This document shows, piece after piece, positions 51,842 through 62,816 of a DNA stretch of 64,000 bases. A model generated the notes under the pieces. It was not told where the DNA came from, did not search any database, and was given only the letters and a program-made list of their open reading frames with translations. A program made the translations under genes and the position numbers. The DNA lies in assembly GCF_018736105.1 (NCBI RefSeq), contig NZ_CP076135.1:4400001-4464000 (forward strand). Direction: 5' to 3'. This DNA is from Bradyrhizobium sediminis. GTDB taxonomy: Bacteria > Pseudomonadota > Alphaproteobacteria > Rhizobiales > Xanthobacteraceae. Position 1 is the stretch's first letter. Every line of letters begins with the position of its first letter.

Positions 51842-53332
51842 TTATTTCGCCTTCGGATCGACCGCCGGTTGCCTGCTGTGCACCGCACCTGATTTGCGGA
51901 GATGAATCGTGGCGATATCATCGCTGTAAATCTTCTGCCAGCCGTCGACATGGTCGAGCAATTTGCTCGCCGCACTTTGCGTACGCATCAGCGTCGCCTC
52001 GATGTTGTACGCTTCCAGCAGCCGGAACAGGTTTTCCGGTTCCATCAGGCCGGACGCCGCATTGTGGTCGACGAAAAATTTCTCGCCGTAGAGTTCGGTG
52101 CGGCCGTCGATGAAGGGCGCGACGCCGTTGGCGATCAGATAGCCGCCGAAATCGTAATCGTTGAACACGCGCGACAGTTTCAGTTGCTTCAGCGCAGCCA
52201 CCGCCGCGACCGGCGAGCCGCGGGTATGCGGCTCGAAGCGATGCACTGACGTCCAGGCGATCGTTGCCGCCAAGAGCGCGGCCGCGACACCGGCGAACAA
52301 TAGTCCGCGCATCGGCGCGGCGGTGGAAGGGGCCGTCGCCGCGCCGCCGATCTGCTTGCCCAGCGGCGCGGCGAGAACGAGCGGCGCCAGCAGCGCCAGG
52401 ATTTCGCTGGCGCGGCCTTGCGCGAGCGCCATGTGCACCAGTCCCAGCAGCAGCACGATGCGCACCGGCGGCAGTTTGATGCCGCGATAGAGTGCGAGCC
52501 CGGTGCCGAGCAGCAGGCAGACCTCGAGCGCGCCGAGGCTGCCGAAATCCGCCGGCTTCCATTCCATGATCAACGGCAGTGCGGCGCCGAGGCCGAGGAT
52601 CTTTTGCGACGCCAGCAGCGCATTCCAGCCATAGGGCGTGACGAAACTCGTCAGCAGCGCCGCCGCGCCGAACGCTGCCCAGCGCAGCGCCAGCGATTTG
52701 CGCAAGCGCGCTTCCGCGCTCCACACCGCGTCAAGCGCGATCGGCGCGATCAAGACCAGACCGAACACGAAGCCGCCATGCAGGTTGGCCCACAGCGCCA
52801 TCAGCGGCAGCAGCCGCAACGACGGCGCCGCGCGGCGGTCCGCCGCCGATATCATGCCGCAGACCCATGCCACCATGACCGGCAGCGCCAGCACATGCGG
52901 CCGCGCCAACAGATGCGGCACCGCCAGCGCCAGGCCTGCGGCGATGAACACCAGGGTGGTGCTTTCGCTCAAATGCCGGTTGAGGAATTTCGTTGATAGC
53001 GCGAAAGTCGCCGATATCGCTGATGCCGCCAGCACCACCGGCCCGCTCCAGCCGAACATCGCGAAGGCCTTGGCGTACATCACCTGCGCCAGCCACTGCG
53101 TCGAGATCCAGGGCTGGCCGCGCATGGTGAAGGAATAGACGTCGGTCTCCGGCACCGCGCGGTAGTCTGATATCCACTGCCCGACGGTGATCTGCCACAT
53201 CGTGTCGGGATCGATCAGCAGCCGGTTTCCGGCCAAAAGAAACAGCGCGTAGATGGCGACGCCGACCCATAACGGCAGCAAGCCGCGCAGGGGGTGCGCG
53301 GCCTCCGTGGTGTGGGCGACGGATAGGGTCAT
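51842..53332 (-). CDS. Multi-pass membrane protein, GT-C glycosyltransferase-like
   Basis: 496 residues with about ten helices and a C-terminal soluble part of about 110 residues. RLLIDPDTMWQITVGQWISD in the first extracytoplasmic loop carries an acidic D-x-D-T pattern, and ARPHVLALPVMVAW and WANLHGGFVFGL are conserved-looking elements seen in polyprenyl-phosphate-sugar-dependent GT-C enzymes. The soluble end has FNDYDFGGYLIANGVAPFID. Function is inferred from topology; I do not recognise a named family. It stands alone, divergent from the lytic transglycosylase. Confidence 0.55.
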   Translation of the reverse strand: MTLSVAHTTEAAHPLRGLLPLWVGVAIYALFLLAGNRLLIDPDTMWQITVGQWISDYRAVPETDVYSFTMRGQPWISTQWLAQVMYAKAFAMFGWSGPVVLAASAISATFALSTKFLNRHLSESTTLVFIAAGLALAVPHLLARPHVLALPVMVAWVCGMISAADRRAAPSLRLLPLMALWANLHGGFVFGLVLIAPIALDAVWSAEARLRKSLALRWAAFGAAALLTSFVTPYGWNALLASQKILGLGAALPLIMEWKPADFGSLGALEVCLLLGTGLALYRGIKLPPVRIVLLLGLVHMALAQGRASEILALLAPLVLAAPLGKQIGGAATAPSTAAPMRGLLFAGVAAALLAATIAWTSVHRFEPHTRGSPVAAVAALKQLKLSRVFNDYDFGGYLIANGVAPFIDGRTELYGEKFFVDHNAASGLMEPENLFRLLEAYNIEATLMRTQSAASKLLDHVDGWQKIYSDDIATIHLRKSGAVHSRQPAVDPKAK

Positions 53333-53520
53333 TGGCGCGGCCGGATTTTCGGACTTTTCCGGTCAATCGAAGCACGCCAGGGCATAATTCTTGGTAAATC
53401 CGGCCCGCCAAAGCATGGGCAATACGCCCGAGAAAGCCGGGATTTGGCCACATCCCTGCCCGGCGATTGCGGCAATGGAGGTGCCCAGCCCCCCATAACA
53501 GCACCGAGGCCCTTTTCCCG

Positions 53521-54051
53521 ATGAAACGTTTGCTGTCGCTCGCTTGCTTCGCCGCCATCGCCACACTGCCATTTTCGGAAAGCGCGCTGGCGCAGCGCGC
53601 CGAATACGATGCGCTGGTCGCGACCCACGCCAGCGCCAATGCGGTGCCGGAAGCGCTGGTGCATCGCGTGATCAAGCATGAGAGCCGCTACCAGCCGCAG
53701 CTGGTCGGGCGCGGCGGCACCATCGGGCTGATGCAGATCAAGCTCGCGACCGCGCGCGGCCTCGGCTACGGCGGCGACGCCGAAGGGCTGCGCGATCCCG
53801 CCACCAATCTGACCTATGGCGTGAAGTATCTCGCCGGCGCCTTTCGCGCCGCCAACGGCGACCACAACCGCGCCATGGCCTATTACGCCAGCGGCTATTA
53901 CCACGCCGCCAAGCGCCAGCGGCTGGAGCGCATCGCGGTTCAGGGGCAGGAGCCTTCCGGCAGTCCGATCGAGGTATCAGCCGGTCCGCCGCGGAAACAC
54001 GCGACCGGGAACTCCGCCGACGCCAAGGCACAGCGGGTTCCCGCGCGCTAG
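53521..54051 (+). CDS. Lytic transglycosylase (SLT domain)
   Basis: 176 residues from ATG 53521. Signal peptide 1-24 (cut near SALAQRAE). The SLT domain is compact: VPEALVHRVIKHESRYQPQ with catalytic Glu53, GRGGTIGLMQIKLATARGLG, NLTYGVKYLAGAFRAANGD, and AMAYYASGYYH. It cleaves MurNAc-GlcNAc bonds with 1,6-anhydro product. The Pro/Lys-rich tail (about 145-176) is extra. It lies 26 bp upstream of the thiamine operon promoter and has nothing to do with it functionally. Confidence 0.88.
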   Translation: MKRLLSLACFAAIATLPFSESALAQRAEYDALVATHASANAVPEALVHRVIKHESRYQPQLVGRGGTIGLMQIKLATARGLGYGGDAEGLRDPATNLTYGVKYLAGAFRAANGDHNRAMAYYASGYYHAAKRQRLERIAVQGQEPSGSPIEVSAGPPRKHATGNSADAKAQRVPAR

Positions 54052-54076
54052 ACCGGTGCAAACCGGCTGCGCAGCG

Positions 54077-54105
54077 TTGACACTCCCTGCCATCGGCCTA
54101 CATTA
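54077..54105 (+). promoter_or_regulatory. Promoter of the thiamine operon
   Basis: TTGACA at 54077-54082 is a perfect -35 element; 16 bp later TACATT (54099-54104) is a usable -10. It lies just before the TPP riboswitch. Confidence 0.6.
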
Positions 54106-54110
54106 GCCCC

Positions 54111-54222
54111 GTTCCGAGGGGAGCTCCGACGAGGAGCTGAGATACCGCACGCTCGAACCTGTTTTCAGGCGAGAGACCGCGGTGACCCTTTGAACCTGAT
54201 CCGGGTCATGCCGGCGAAGGGA
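54111..54222 (+). ncRNA. TPP riboswitch (THI element)
   Basis: The conserved halves are present: CCGAGGGGAGCTC...GAGCTGAGATACCGC (54114-54148) and ACCCTTTGAACCTGATCCGG (54185-54204), followed by GTCATGCCGGCGAAGGGA. The 3' side of P1 lies immediately before the thiO ATG at 54228, and AGGGACAGGG, the likely ribosome-binding site, overlaps it. TPP binding is therefore expected to block translation of thiO and lower the whole operon. Confidence 0.95.
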
Positions 54223-54227
54223 CAGGG

Positions 54228-55268
54228 ATGTACCAGAGTTCGAAAGCACAGCGCGGGCCGTCGCCCGTCGCGCCCGGGGGGGAATCCCCGGTTTCCATCA
54301 TCGGCGCCGGCATTGCCGGCGCCTGGCAGGCGCTGTTGTTCGCGCAGGCCGGCCACGACGTCACGCTGCACGAGCGCAGCGACGAGGCGATGATGCTCTC
54401 CACCAGCCACTGGGCCGGCGGCATGCTGGCGCCCTATTGCGAGAGCGAGGTCGCCGAACCCATCATCAGCCGGCTCGGCCTGAAATCGCTCGATCTGTGG
54501 CGCCGCGAATTGCCGGATACCCCGTTCAACGGCTCGCTGGTGGTGGCGCTGCCGCGCGAGCGCAACGATTTCGAACGCTTTGCCAGGCTCACGACAGGCC
54601 ACCAGCGGCTCGATGCGCGCGGCCTCGCCGAACTCGAACCCTCGCTGGAAGGCCGCTTCCGCGAAGCGCTGTACTTTGCCGACGAGGGCCATGTCGAGCC
54701 GCGCCGCGTGCTGCCGAAACTGCACGAGCGCATCATCGCCGCCGGCGGCACCATCAAGTTCAACAGCGAGCCTGAGCCCGCCGAGCTCGACGGTATCGTG
54801 ATCGATTGCCGCGGGCTTTCCGCGCGCGACACCCAGCCCGAGCTGCGCGGCGTCAAGGGCGAGCTGATCCTGATCGAAACCAGCGAGGTTCAACTGGCGC
54901 GCCCGGTGCGGCTGATCCATCCGCGCTGGCCGCTCTACGTGATCCCGCGCGAGGACAACCTGTTCATGCTGGGCGCGACCTCGATCGAGGCTGAGGACAC
55001 CGGCGTCAGCGTCCGCTCCGCGCTGGAATTGCTCGGCGCGGCCTATGCGGTGCACCCGGCGTTCGCCGAAGCGCGGATTCTCGAATTCGGCTCGGGCCTG
55101 CGCCCGGCGTTTCCCGACAATTTGCCGCGCATCGCGATCGACAAGAAGCATATCGCGGTCAACGGGCTCTATCGCCACGGCTTCCTGATCGCGCCGGCGC
55201 TGGCGGAACTGACGCTCAACTTCGTCGAACGCGGCCAGATCGACAACGAGGTGATGCGATGCGTGTGA
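54228..55268 (+). CDS. thiO: Glycine oxidase ThiO
   Basis: 346 residues. FAD-dependent D-amino-acid-oxidase fold: SIIGAGIAGAWQALLFAQAG (FAD motif GAGIAG 26-31), STSHWAGGMLAPYCESE, and C-terminal GLRPAFPDNLPRIAIDKKHI and GLYRHGFLIAPALAEL. It oxidises glycine to iminoacetate (dehydroglycine) for the thiazole ring, as expected in aerobic bacteria without ThiH. The ATG follows the riboswitch by 5 bp; the first 20 residues are probably flexible. It overlaps thiS by 10 bp. Confidence 0.95.
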   Translation: MYQSSKAQRGPSPVAPGGESPVSIIGAGIAGAWQALLFAQAGHDVTLHERSDEAMMLSTSHWAGGMLAPYCESEVAEPIISRLGLKSLDLWRRELPDTPFNGSLVVALPRERNDFERFARLTTGHQRLDARGLAELEPSLEGRFREALYFADEGHVEPRRVLPKLHERIIAAGGTIKFNSEPEPAELDGIVIDCRGLSARDTQPELRGVKGELILIETSEVQLARPVRLIHPRWPLYVIPREDNLFMLGATSIEAEDTGVSVRSALELLGAAYAVHPAFAEARILEFGSGLRPAFPDNLPRIAIDKKHIAVNGLYRHGFLIAPALAELTLNFVERGQIDNEVMRCV

Positions 55269-55456
55269 TCGTCAACGGCGAGGCGCGGGAAATTTCCTCG
55301 TCAAGCGTCGACGCGCTGCTCGCCGAACTCGAATATGAGGGCACCCATTTCGCGATCGCGCTGAACTACGACGTACTGCCGAAGAGCCGCTGGGCCGAGA
55401 CGCCGCTCAAGCACGGCGACGAAATCGAGATCATCACGCCGCGGCAGGGAGGGTGA
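55259..55456 (+). CDS. thiS: Sulfur carrier protein ThiS
   Basis: 65 residues, ubiquitin-like fold, ending in the essential GG (ITPRQGG) whose terminal glycine is thiocarboxylated to donate sulfur to the thiazole. MRVIVNGEAREISSSSVDAL is a normal start. It overlaps the end of thiO by 10 bp. Confidence 0.95.
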   Translation: MRVIVNGEAREISSSSVDALLAELEYEGTHFAIALNYDVLPKSRWAETPLKHGDEIEIITPRQGG

Positions 55457-55483
55457 GGATGGGTGCGCATCACACTCTACACC

Positions 55484-55604
55484 TGTCGTCCCTGCGAACG
55501 CAGGGACCCATAACCACAGGCCTTCGTGGTTACGAAAGGTTTCTACCACACTGCCACATTGAGAAGACACGGCGTATGGGTCCCCGCGTTCGCGGGGACG
55601 ACAG
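55484..55604. repeat. Inverted repeat inside the thi operon (between thiS and thiG)
   Basis: TGTCGTCCCTGCGAACGCAG (from 55484) and the complementary CGCGGGGACGACAG (to 55604), with TATGGGTCCC near 55575. Arms are about 28 bp; each arm is itself palindromic. A REP/BIME-like element inside a transcribed operon. Confidence 0.8.
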
Positions 55605-55625
55605 CTGCGTGTTGGGACGGCGATC

Positions 55626-56408
55626 ATGCTGAAATTCTACGACCGCGAATTCACCTCCCGCCTCCTGATCGGCAGCGCGCTGTATCCGTCGCCGGCGATC
55701 ATGCAGCAGGCGATCCGCAGCTCCGGCGCCAACATCGTCACGGTGTCGCTGCGGCGCGAATCCGCCGGCGGCAAGACCGGCGATGCGTTCTGGTCGCTGA
55801 TCCGCGAGCTCGATGTGACGGTGTTGCCGAACACCGCCGGCTGCCGCAGCGTGCGCGAGGCGGTGACCACGGCGAAGCTGGCGCGCGAACTGTTTGCGAC
55901 ATCATGGATCAAGCTGGAAGTGATCGCCGACAACGACACGCTGCAGCCCGACGTGGTTGGCCTGGTCGAGGCCGCCTCCATCCTGATCAAGGACGGCTTC
56001 GAGGTGTTTCCCTATTGCACCGAGGATCTCGGCGTCGCGATGCGGTTGGTCGATGCCGGCTGCAAGGTTGTGATGCCGTGGGCGGCGCCGATCGGCAGCG
56101 CCAGGGGCATCGTCAACCGCGATGCCTTAAAACTGCTGCGCGACCGCCTGCCCGACATCACGCTGGTGGTCGATGCCGGTTTGGGCGCGCCGTCGCATGC
56201 GGCGCAGGCGCTGGAACTCGGCTACGACGCCGTGCTCCTGAACACCGCGATTGCCAAAGCCGCCGACCCCGTCGCGATGGCGAACGCGTTTCGGCTCAGC
56301 ATCGAGGCAGGCCGCACTGCCTATCAAGCCGGGCTGATGGAAGCCCGCGACTTCGCCTCCCCTTCCACTCCTGTCGTTGGGACCCCGTTCTGGCATGCCG
56401 TATCCTGA
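55626..56408 (+). CDS. thiG: Thiazole synthase ThiG
   Basis: 260 residues. Starts [20 protein letters not shown]; the Schiff-base lysine is Lys96 in [17 protein letters not shown], and [16 protein letters not shown] and [20 protein letters not shown] build the phosphate site of the TIM barrel. It joins DXP, dehydroglycine and ThiS thiocarboxylate. The last 14 bp overlap thiE. Confidence 0.96.
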   Translation: MLKFYDREFTSRLLIGSALYPSPAIMQQAIRSSGANIVTVSLRRESAGGKTGDAFWSLIRELDVTVLPNTAGCRSVREAVTTAKLARELFATSWIKLEVIADNDTLQPDVVGLVEAASILIKDGFEVFPYCTEDLGVAMRLVDAGCKVVMPWAAPIGSARGIVNRDALKLLRDRLPDITLVVDAGLGAPSHAAQALELGYDAVLLNTAIAKAADPVAMANAFRLSIEAGRTAYQAGLMEARDFASPSTPVVGTPFWHAVS

Positions 56409-57003
56409 TCGATTTTATCCCGTCGTCGACAGCGTCGCCTGGGTGGCGCGGCTGGCGCTGCTCGGCGTCGGCACCATTCAACTGCGCGCCAAGGAGCTGA
56501 ACGATGCCGACGCGCTGCAGATCGTGCGCGACGCGCTGGAGGTGATCAAGGGCACGCCGGCGAGGCTGGTGGTCAACGACTACTGGCGCGCGGCGATCAC
56601 GGCGGGCGCCAGGCATCTGCATCTCGGCCAGGAGGACCTTGTCGATGCCGACCTCAAGGCGATCCGCGCAGCCGGCCTGACGCTCGGCATCTCCACCCAT
56701 GACGACGAGGAACTCGAAACCGCGCTGCGCGCCAAACCCGATTACGTCGCGCTCGGGCCGATCTTCCCGACCACGCTGAAATCGATGCGCTTCGCGCCGC
56801 AGGGCATTCCGAAAATCACCGAATGGAAGAAACGCATCGGCAACATCCCGCTGGTCGCGATCGGCGGCATCAAGCTCGAACACGCCGCCGAGATTTTCAA
56901 AGCCGGCGCTGACTCCATCGCCGTCGTCAGCGACGTCACCCAGAACGCCGACCCCGACGCCCGGGTGCGCGCGTGGCTCGGACTGAACGCGGAGGCGGCG
57001 TGA
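56395..57003 (+). CDS. thiE: Thiamine-phosphate synthase ThiE
   Basis: 202 residues from ATG 56395, inside the thiG end. Core features: [73 protein letters not shown] and [18 protein letters not shown]. It couples HMP-PP with thiazole phosphate. The start MPYPDRFYP lacks about ten residues seen in some homologues, yet keeps all motifs. Confidence 0.93.
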   Translation: MPYPDRFYPVVDSVAWVARLALLGVGTIQLRAKELNDADALQIVRDALEVIKGTPARLVVNDYWRAAITAGARHLHLGQEDLVDADLKAIRAAGLTLGISTHDDEELETALRAKPDYVALGPIFPTTLKSMRFAPQGIPKITEWKKRIGNIPLVAIGGIKLEHAAEIFKAGADSIAVVSDVTQNADPDARVRAWLGLNAEAA

Positions 57004-57042
57004 TGAGACTTACGAAATCGCCCACTGCCGAAACAAACACCG

Positions 57043-57147
57043 TTGTCATCGCCCGGCTTGACCGGGCGACCCAGTATTCCAGAGACGGTCGTGTTCAACC
57101 GAGAAGCCGCGGCGTACTGGATCGCCCGGTCAAGCCGGGCGACGACA
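57043..57147. repeat. Inverted repeat inside the thi operon (between thiE and thiC)
   Basis: TTGTCATCGCCCGGCTTGAC (from 57043), then CGGGCGACCCAGTA (to 57076); complementary TACTGGATCGCCCGGTCAAG (from 57115) to GGGCGACGACA (57147). It is another REP-type pair with arms of about 33 bp. Confidence 0.8.
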
Positions 57148-57218
57148 CTCTTATTGGGGTGGGCGCCTTGGCTGCGCTCGCAATAACGAAAACGACAACA
57201 AGAATCACAGGAGGATAG

Positions 57219-59171
<1,953 letters not shown>

Positions 59172-59228
59172 CCTACCACACTCTCCTCGTCATTGCCGGG
59201 CTTGACCCGGGCATCCATCGGAAATGCG

Positions 59229-59264
59229 AAAGGCCGGGCGAAAGCTCGGCCTTTGTTGTTTGGT
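59229..59264 (+). terminator. Terminator of the thi operon
   Basis: AAAGGCCGGGC (59229-59239), loop GAAA, GCTCGGCCTTT (59244-59254), followed by GTTGTTTGG. Eleven-base-pair stem with one G-U wobble. The preceding 59188-59221 is part of a REP-like element (CGTCATTGCCGGGCTTGACC). Confidence 0.8.
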
Positions 59265-59331
59265 GACTCGCAACAGCACCACACCTCTCGGACGCATGTC
59301 TGCTGTTTGAAATTCGAAACAAAACTGCCAC

Positions 59332-59447
59332 GACGTCATTGCCTGCGACAAACGCAGAGCGTTTGCGCAAGGGAGCGCTTGCGACGAAGCAATCCATGTC
59401 TCAGCAAGCGGTGAAATGGATTGCTTCGCTTCGCTCGCAATGACGTT
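59332..59447. repeat. REP-type mosaic repeat
   Basis: CGACGTCATTGCCTGCGAC (from 59331) and complementary CGCAATGACGTTG (to 59447) enclose AAGCAATCCATG and CATTTCACC-type arms (GGATTGCTTCG). A further 100 bp up to the next gene hold no feature I can name. Confidence 0.65.
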
Positions 59448-59555
59448 GATAGAGTCTGGTAGCCCGGATGGAGCGCTTGCGAAATCCGGAGCGGCTCAAC
59501 ACGCCATCCCGGAGTACGCCATCAAGCGGCGCTTCTCAACGCCCCAAACGTCCGC

Positions 59556-61178
59556 CTACTCGCCCCACGCCGCGAACGCCTCGTTGAAGGCGCGTTCGCC
59601 GGGGGCGCCCTTTTCGATGGCGATGATGGCGCGGCGCTGGTTGACGTAGACCAGCGGCACGTCGAACCAGGAGCGCTCCTTCAGGAGCTGCAGGTTGCGC
59701 GAGCGCTCGGAATCGACGTTGGACAGGCCGACCAGGAAGAAGCCGTCGGTGACCTTGACGGCCAGCGCCGACAGCGGCGTGCCGCGCGCCTGCTCGTTGG
59801 ATTTCATCAGGATGCCCGGCACGTTGCCGACGCCGCCGCCGGTGAAATCCTGCGGCAGGATGAACGTCAGCTCCGCGGTATGGCTGGCCGGCAGCGAGGT
59901 GTCGGTGTTGCGGCGGAACGACATCGTCATCTTGAACTTGCGGTCGGGGATTTCGATGTCGGCGCGCACCGCGATATCGGCCTTCTGATTGCCGGACGCC
60001 TTGATCGGTTCGGTGCGCCAGATCACCGAGCCGACATATTGCTTGCCCTTGGGATCGGACGGATCCTCGTCATACAGCACCACCCGCTGCGCCACCGGGG
60101 CGAGCTGATCCGATGACGACGGCTGGCCGACACGATCGGGAATCTTCGGCTTCGACAGCGACGTCGAGGGATCCTTCGGGGCTTCGACCACGGCGGGCTG
60201 CGACTTGAACAGTCCGCTGACCGCCGTCACCAGCGACTTGCCCCACAGGATGCCGGCGCCGACCAGGATCAGGACCACGCCGACCGCGATCGCGCTCTTG
60301 AACGGAAACACCGTGCCTGACCGGACGCGCCTCTTCGGCTCGCGATCCTGGCCGATCCGGGTGCGCGCGGCGGGCGCCTGCGGCGGCGGCGCGTAGCGCT
60401 CGGCCTCCTCGACGGATTCGTCATAGGAATAGGGCGCGTCGGGATCGGCGCCGCGGTTCTCCATGCTCGGCTCGAGCCGGTCGAATTCCGGCGAGGGCGA
60501 AGGCACGTTGGCATAGGTCTTTCGCGCGGCGCGGCTGGCCTGCGCGGCGGCGCGGCCGAGATCGTCGGCATCGGCGGCGATGTCGCGGAAGCCGCGCATG
60601 CCCGGCGCCTGCGGGATGGCGCTGTCGGAACCGCGGCGCGGCGCGCCCGGCCGTTCCCGGGTCGGCGGCAGCTGCGGGTCCTGCATCGAGACCTGCGGTT
60701 GCGGCGGCTGCGGACGCGGCAGCGGCGGGGCGGCGTCGGGGCGCGAGCCGCGCGGGGCGCGGTCGTCCTGGCCGAGCGGCGGCCGTTCGTTGCGGGCCGG
60801 CGGCTGCCCGGGGGGACGCGGCCGCGGCGGTGGCTGCTGCGGCTGGGCGGTGGCCGGTGGCGCCGGTTCGGCCGGCCGCGCTGCGGGGCGGGTGGTGGCG
60901 CGGAAGGAATCGCCGGCGCGGCCCCCGTCGCCGCCGCGGGCGCTGCGCGAGGCGTCGCGGGCGCGCTGGGCGGCTTCGGATTCGACCTTGCGCACGGCCT
61001 CTTCCAGCGACAGCCGCTCGCGGGTGATTTCGGATTCGCTCAACGGCGGCTGCACGCTGCGCAGCTGCGCGATCAGCGCGGTGCGCGCCCGCTCATACAG
61101 CGCGCGGCGGCTCTCGCCGGGAGCACTGGGATCCAGTCCGGCGATGGCGCGGGCGATCAGCGGGTAGTAATCAGCCAT
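59556..61178 (-). CDS. Proline-rich single-span membrane protein of unknown function
   Basis: 540 residues. N-terminal 80 residues are helical (MADYYPLIARAIAGLDPSAP, ALYERARTALIAQLRS, RERLSLEEAVRKVESEAAQR); residues 85-300 are Pro/Arg/Gln-rich and disordered. One membrane helix is at about 300-320 (SAIAVGVVLILVGAGILWG). The C-terminal 210 residues look folded: VVLYDEDPSDPKGKQYVGSV, KFKMTMSFRRNTDTSLPASH, AELTFILPQDFTGGGVGNVP and SWFDVPLVYVNQRRAIIAIE. I recognise no domain. It is 37 bp downstream of purA on the same strand, so probably in one operon. Confidence 0.75.
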   Translation of the reverse strand: MADYYPLIARAIAGLDPSAPGESRRALYERARTALIAQLRSVQPPLSESEITRERLSLEEAVRKVESEAAQRARDASRSARGGDGGRAGDSFRATTRPAARPAEPAPPATAQPQQPPPRPRPPGQPPARNERPPLGQDDRAPRGSRPDAAPPLPRPQPPQPQVSMQDPQLPPTRERPGAPRRGSDSAIPQAPGMRGFRDIAADADDLGRAAAQASRAARKTYANVPSPSPEFDRLEPSMENRGADPDAPYSYDESVEEAERYAPPPQAPAARTRIGQDREPKRRVRSGTVFPFKSAIAVGVVLILVGAGILWGKSLVTAVSGLFKSQPAVVEAPKDPSTSLSKPKIPDRVGQPSSSDQLAPVAQRVVLYDEDPSDPKGKQYVGSVIWRTEPIKASGNQKADIAVRADIEIPDRKFKMTMSFRRNTDTSLPASHTAELTFILPQDFTGGGVGNVPGILMKSNEQARGTPLSALAVKVTDGFFLVGLSNVDSERSRNLQLLKERSWFDVPLVYVNQRRAIIAIEKGAPGERAFNEAFAAWGE

Positions 61179-61215
61179 TTGTACTCAACAATGCGGACTT
61201 CCCGGTAATATCTCG

Positions 61216-62508
61216 TTAAGCCTCGAACGGGTTCTGTACCAGAATAGTATCTTCGCGTTCCGGGCTGGTGGAAAGCAAGGCGATTGGACAACCCACCAAT
61301 TCCTCGACCCGGCGGACATATTTGATGGCCTGGGCCGGCAAATCCGCCCAGGAACGGGCATTGGCGGTCGGTTCCTTCCAGCCTTCGATGGTCTCGTAGA
61401 CCGGCACCACCCGGGCCTGGGCGCCCTCGCCCGCCGGCAGATGGTCGATCTCCTTACCATCCAGCATATAACCGGTGCAGACCTCGATGGCGTCGAAACC
61501 GTCGAGAATATCCAGCTTGGTCAGCGCCAGTCCGTTGATGCCGCAGGTCCGCACGGTCTGGCGCACCAGCACCGCGTCGAACCAGCCGCAGCGCCGCGGC
61601 CGGCCGGTATTGGTGCCGAACTCGCGGCCGCGCTCGCCGATCCGGCGGCCGATCTCGTTGTCCTGTTCGGTCGGAAACGGCCCCTGCCCGACCCGGGTCG
61701 TATAGGCCTTGCAGATCCCGAGCACGTAGCCGACCGCCGACGGCCCCATACCGGTACCGGTCGCCGCCTGCGCCGCCACGGTGTTGGACGAGGTGACGTA
61801 GGGGTAGGTGCCGTGATCGACGTCCAGCAGCGCACCCTGCGCGCCCTCGAACAGGATGCGCTTGCCCTCGCGGCGTTTCTGGTCGAGCAGCCGCCACACC
61901 GTCTCGGCATAGGGCAGAAGCTGCGGCGCCAGCGCGCTCAACTCCTTCAGGATGCCGGCTCCGTCGATCTCTTCCAGCTTGAGCCCGCGGCGCAGCGCGT
62001 TGTGATGCGCCAGGAGCCGGTCGATCTTGTGCGGCAGCGTATCGAGATCGGCGAGGTCCATCAGCCGGATGGCGCGGCGCCCGACCTTGTCTTCATAGGC
62101 CGGACCGATGCCGCGCCGCGTGGTGCCGATCGCGGTCAGGGCCGAAGCGGATTCGCGGATCGAATCGAGGTCGCGATGCAGCGGCAGGATCAGCGTGACG
62201 TTCTCGGCGATGCGCAGATTGTCCGGGCTGATGGCGACGCCCTGGCCCTTGAGTTTCGTCACTTCATCGAGGAAGGCCTGCGGGTCGAACACCACGCCGT
62301 TGCCGATCACCGCGAGCTTCGACGGCCGCAGCACGCCGGAGGGCAACAGCGCCAGCTTGTAGGTGATGCCGTTGATGACGAGGGTATGGCCGGCATTGTG
62401 GCCGCCCTGGAAGCGCACGACGATATCGGCCTGCTCCGACAACCAGTCGACAATCTTGCCCTTCCCTTCGTCACCCCATTGGGCGCCGACGACGACGACA
62501 TTGGCCAT
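61216..62508 (-). CDS. purA: Adenylosuccinate synthetase
   Basis: 430 residues. [20 protein letters not shown] (P-loop GDEGKGK, 12-18), [50 protein letters not shown] and [19 protein letters not shown] are standard. It condenses IMP and aspartate using GTP for AMP synthesis. ATG at 62508 with downstream SAM-free start. Confidence 0.97.
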   Translation of the reverse strand: MANVVVVGAQWGDEGKGKIVDWLSEQADIVVRFQGGHNAGHTLVINGITYKLALLPSGVLRPSKLAVIGNGVVFDPQAFLDEVTKLKGQGVAISPDNLRIAENVTLILPLHRDLDSIRESASALTAIGTTRRGIGPAYEDKVGRRAIRLMDLADLDTLPHKIDRLLAHHNALRRGLKLEEIDGAGILKELSALAPQLLPYAETVWRLLDQKRREGKRILFEGAQGALLDVDHGTYPYVTSSNTVAAQAATGTGMGPSAVGYVLGICKAYTTRVGQGPFPTEQDNEIGRRIGERGREFGTNTGRPRRCGWFDAVLVRQTVRTCGINGLALTKLDILDGFDAIEVCTGYMLDGKEIDHLPAGEGAQARVVPVYETIEGWKEPTANARSWADLPAQAIKYVRRVEELVGCPIALLSTSPEREDTILVQNPFEA

Positions 62509-62571
62509 TTCGTAAGTTATCCCTCTGCAACTCGCTTCGTTGGAGCACGATCTCCGGGCAACCGGCCGGCT

Positions 62572-62612
62572 TGTCCCGAAGGAAACCGGTCCCGCTTTTC
62601 CGGATCATGCTC
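62572..62612. repeat. Bradyrhizobium-type interspersed repeat
   Basis: GAAACCGGTCCCGCTTTTCC (62582-62601) GGATCATGCTCGCGC: on the minus strand this is GAGCATGATCCGGAAAAGCG GGACCGGTTTCC, one of the commonest short repeats of Bradyrhizobium genomes. It lies between purA and the Nramp gene, in the purA promoter region (62509-62816). Confidence 0.7.
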
Positions 62613-62816
62613 GCGCGTACGCCCCCAGCTAAAACACGGCCGGGGCCGCTCGCATGCGAGGCACCCCATCGGATAAAGGAAGCAGGTGATCTAGGCAAGC
62701 AAGAACGGGCCCTCGGGGCCGGGTTAGAAGGGCCTCAACCCATTGATATCCCCTGAAAATTTGTGGCCGCACGATGGCGGCCGTCCAGCGCGGCGACGGC
62801 CGGGTGCGGCACGCCT

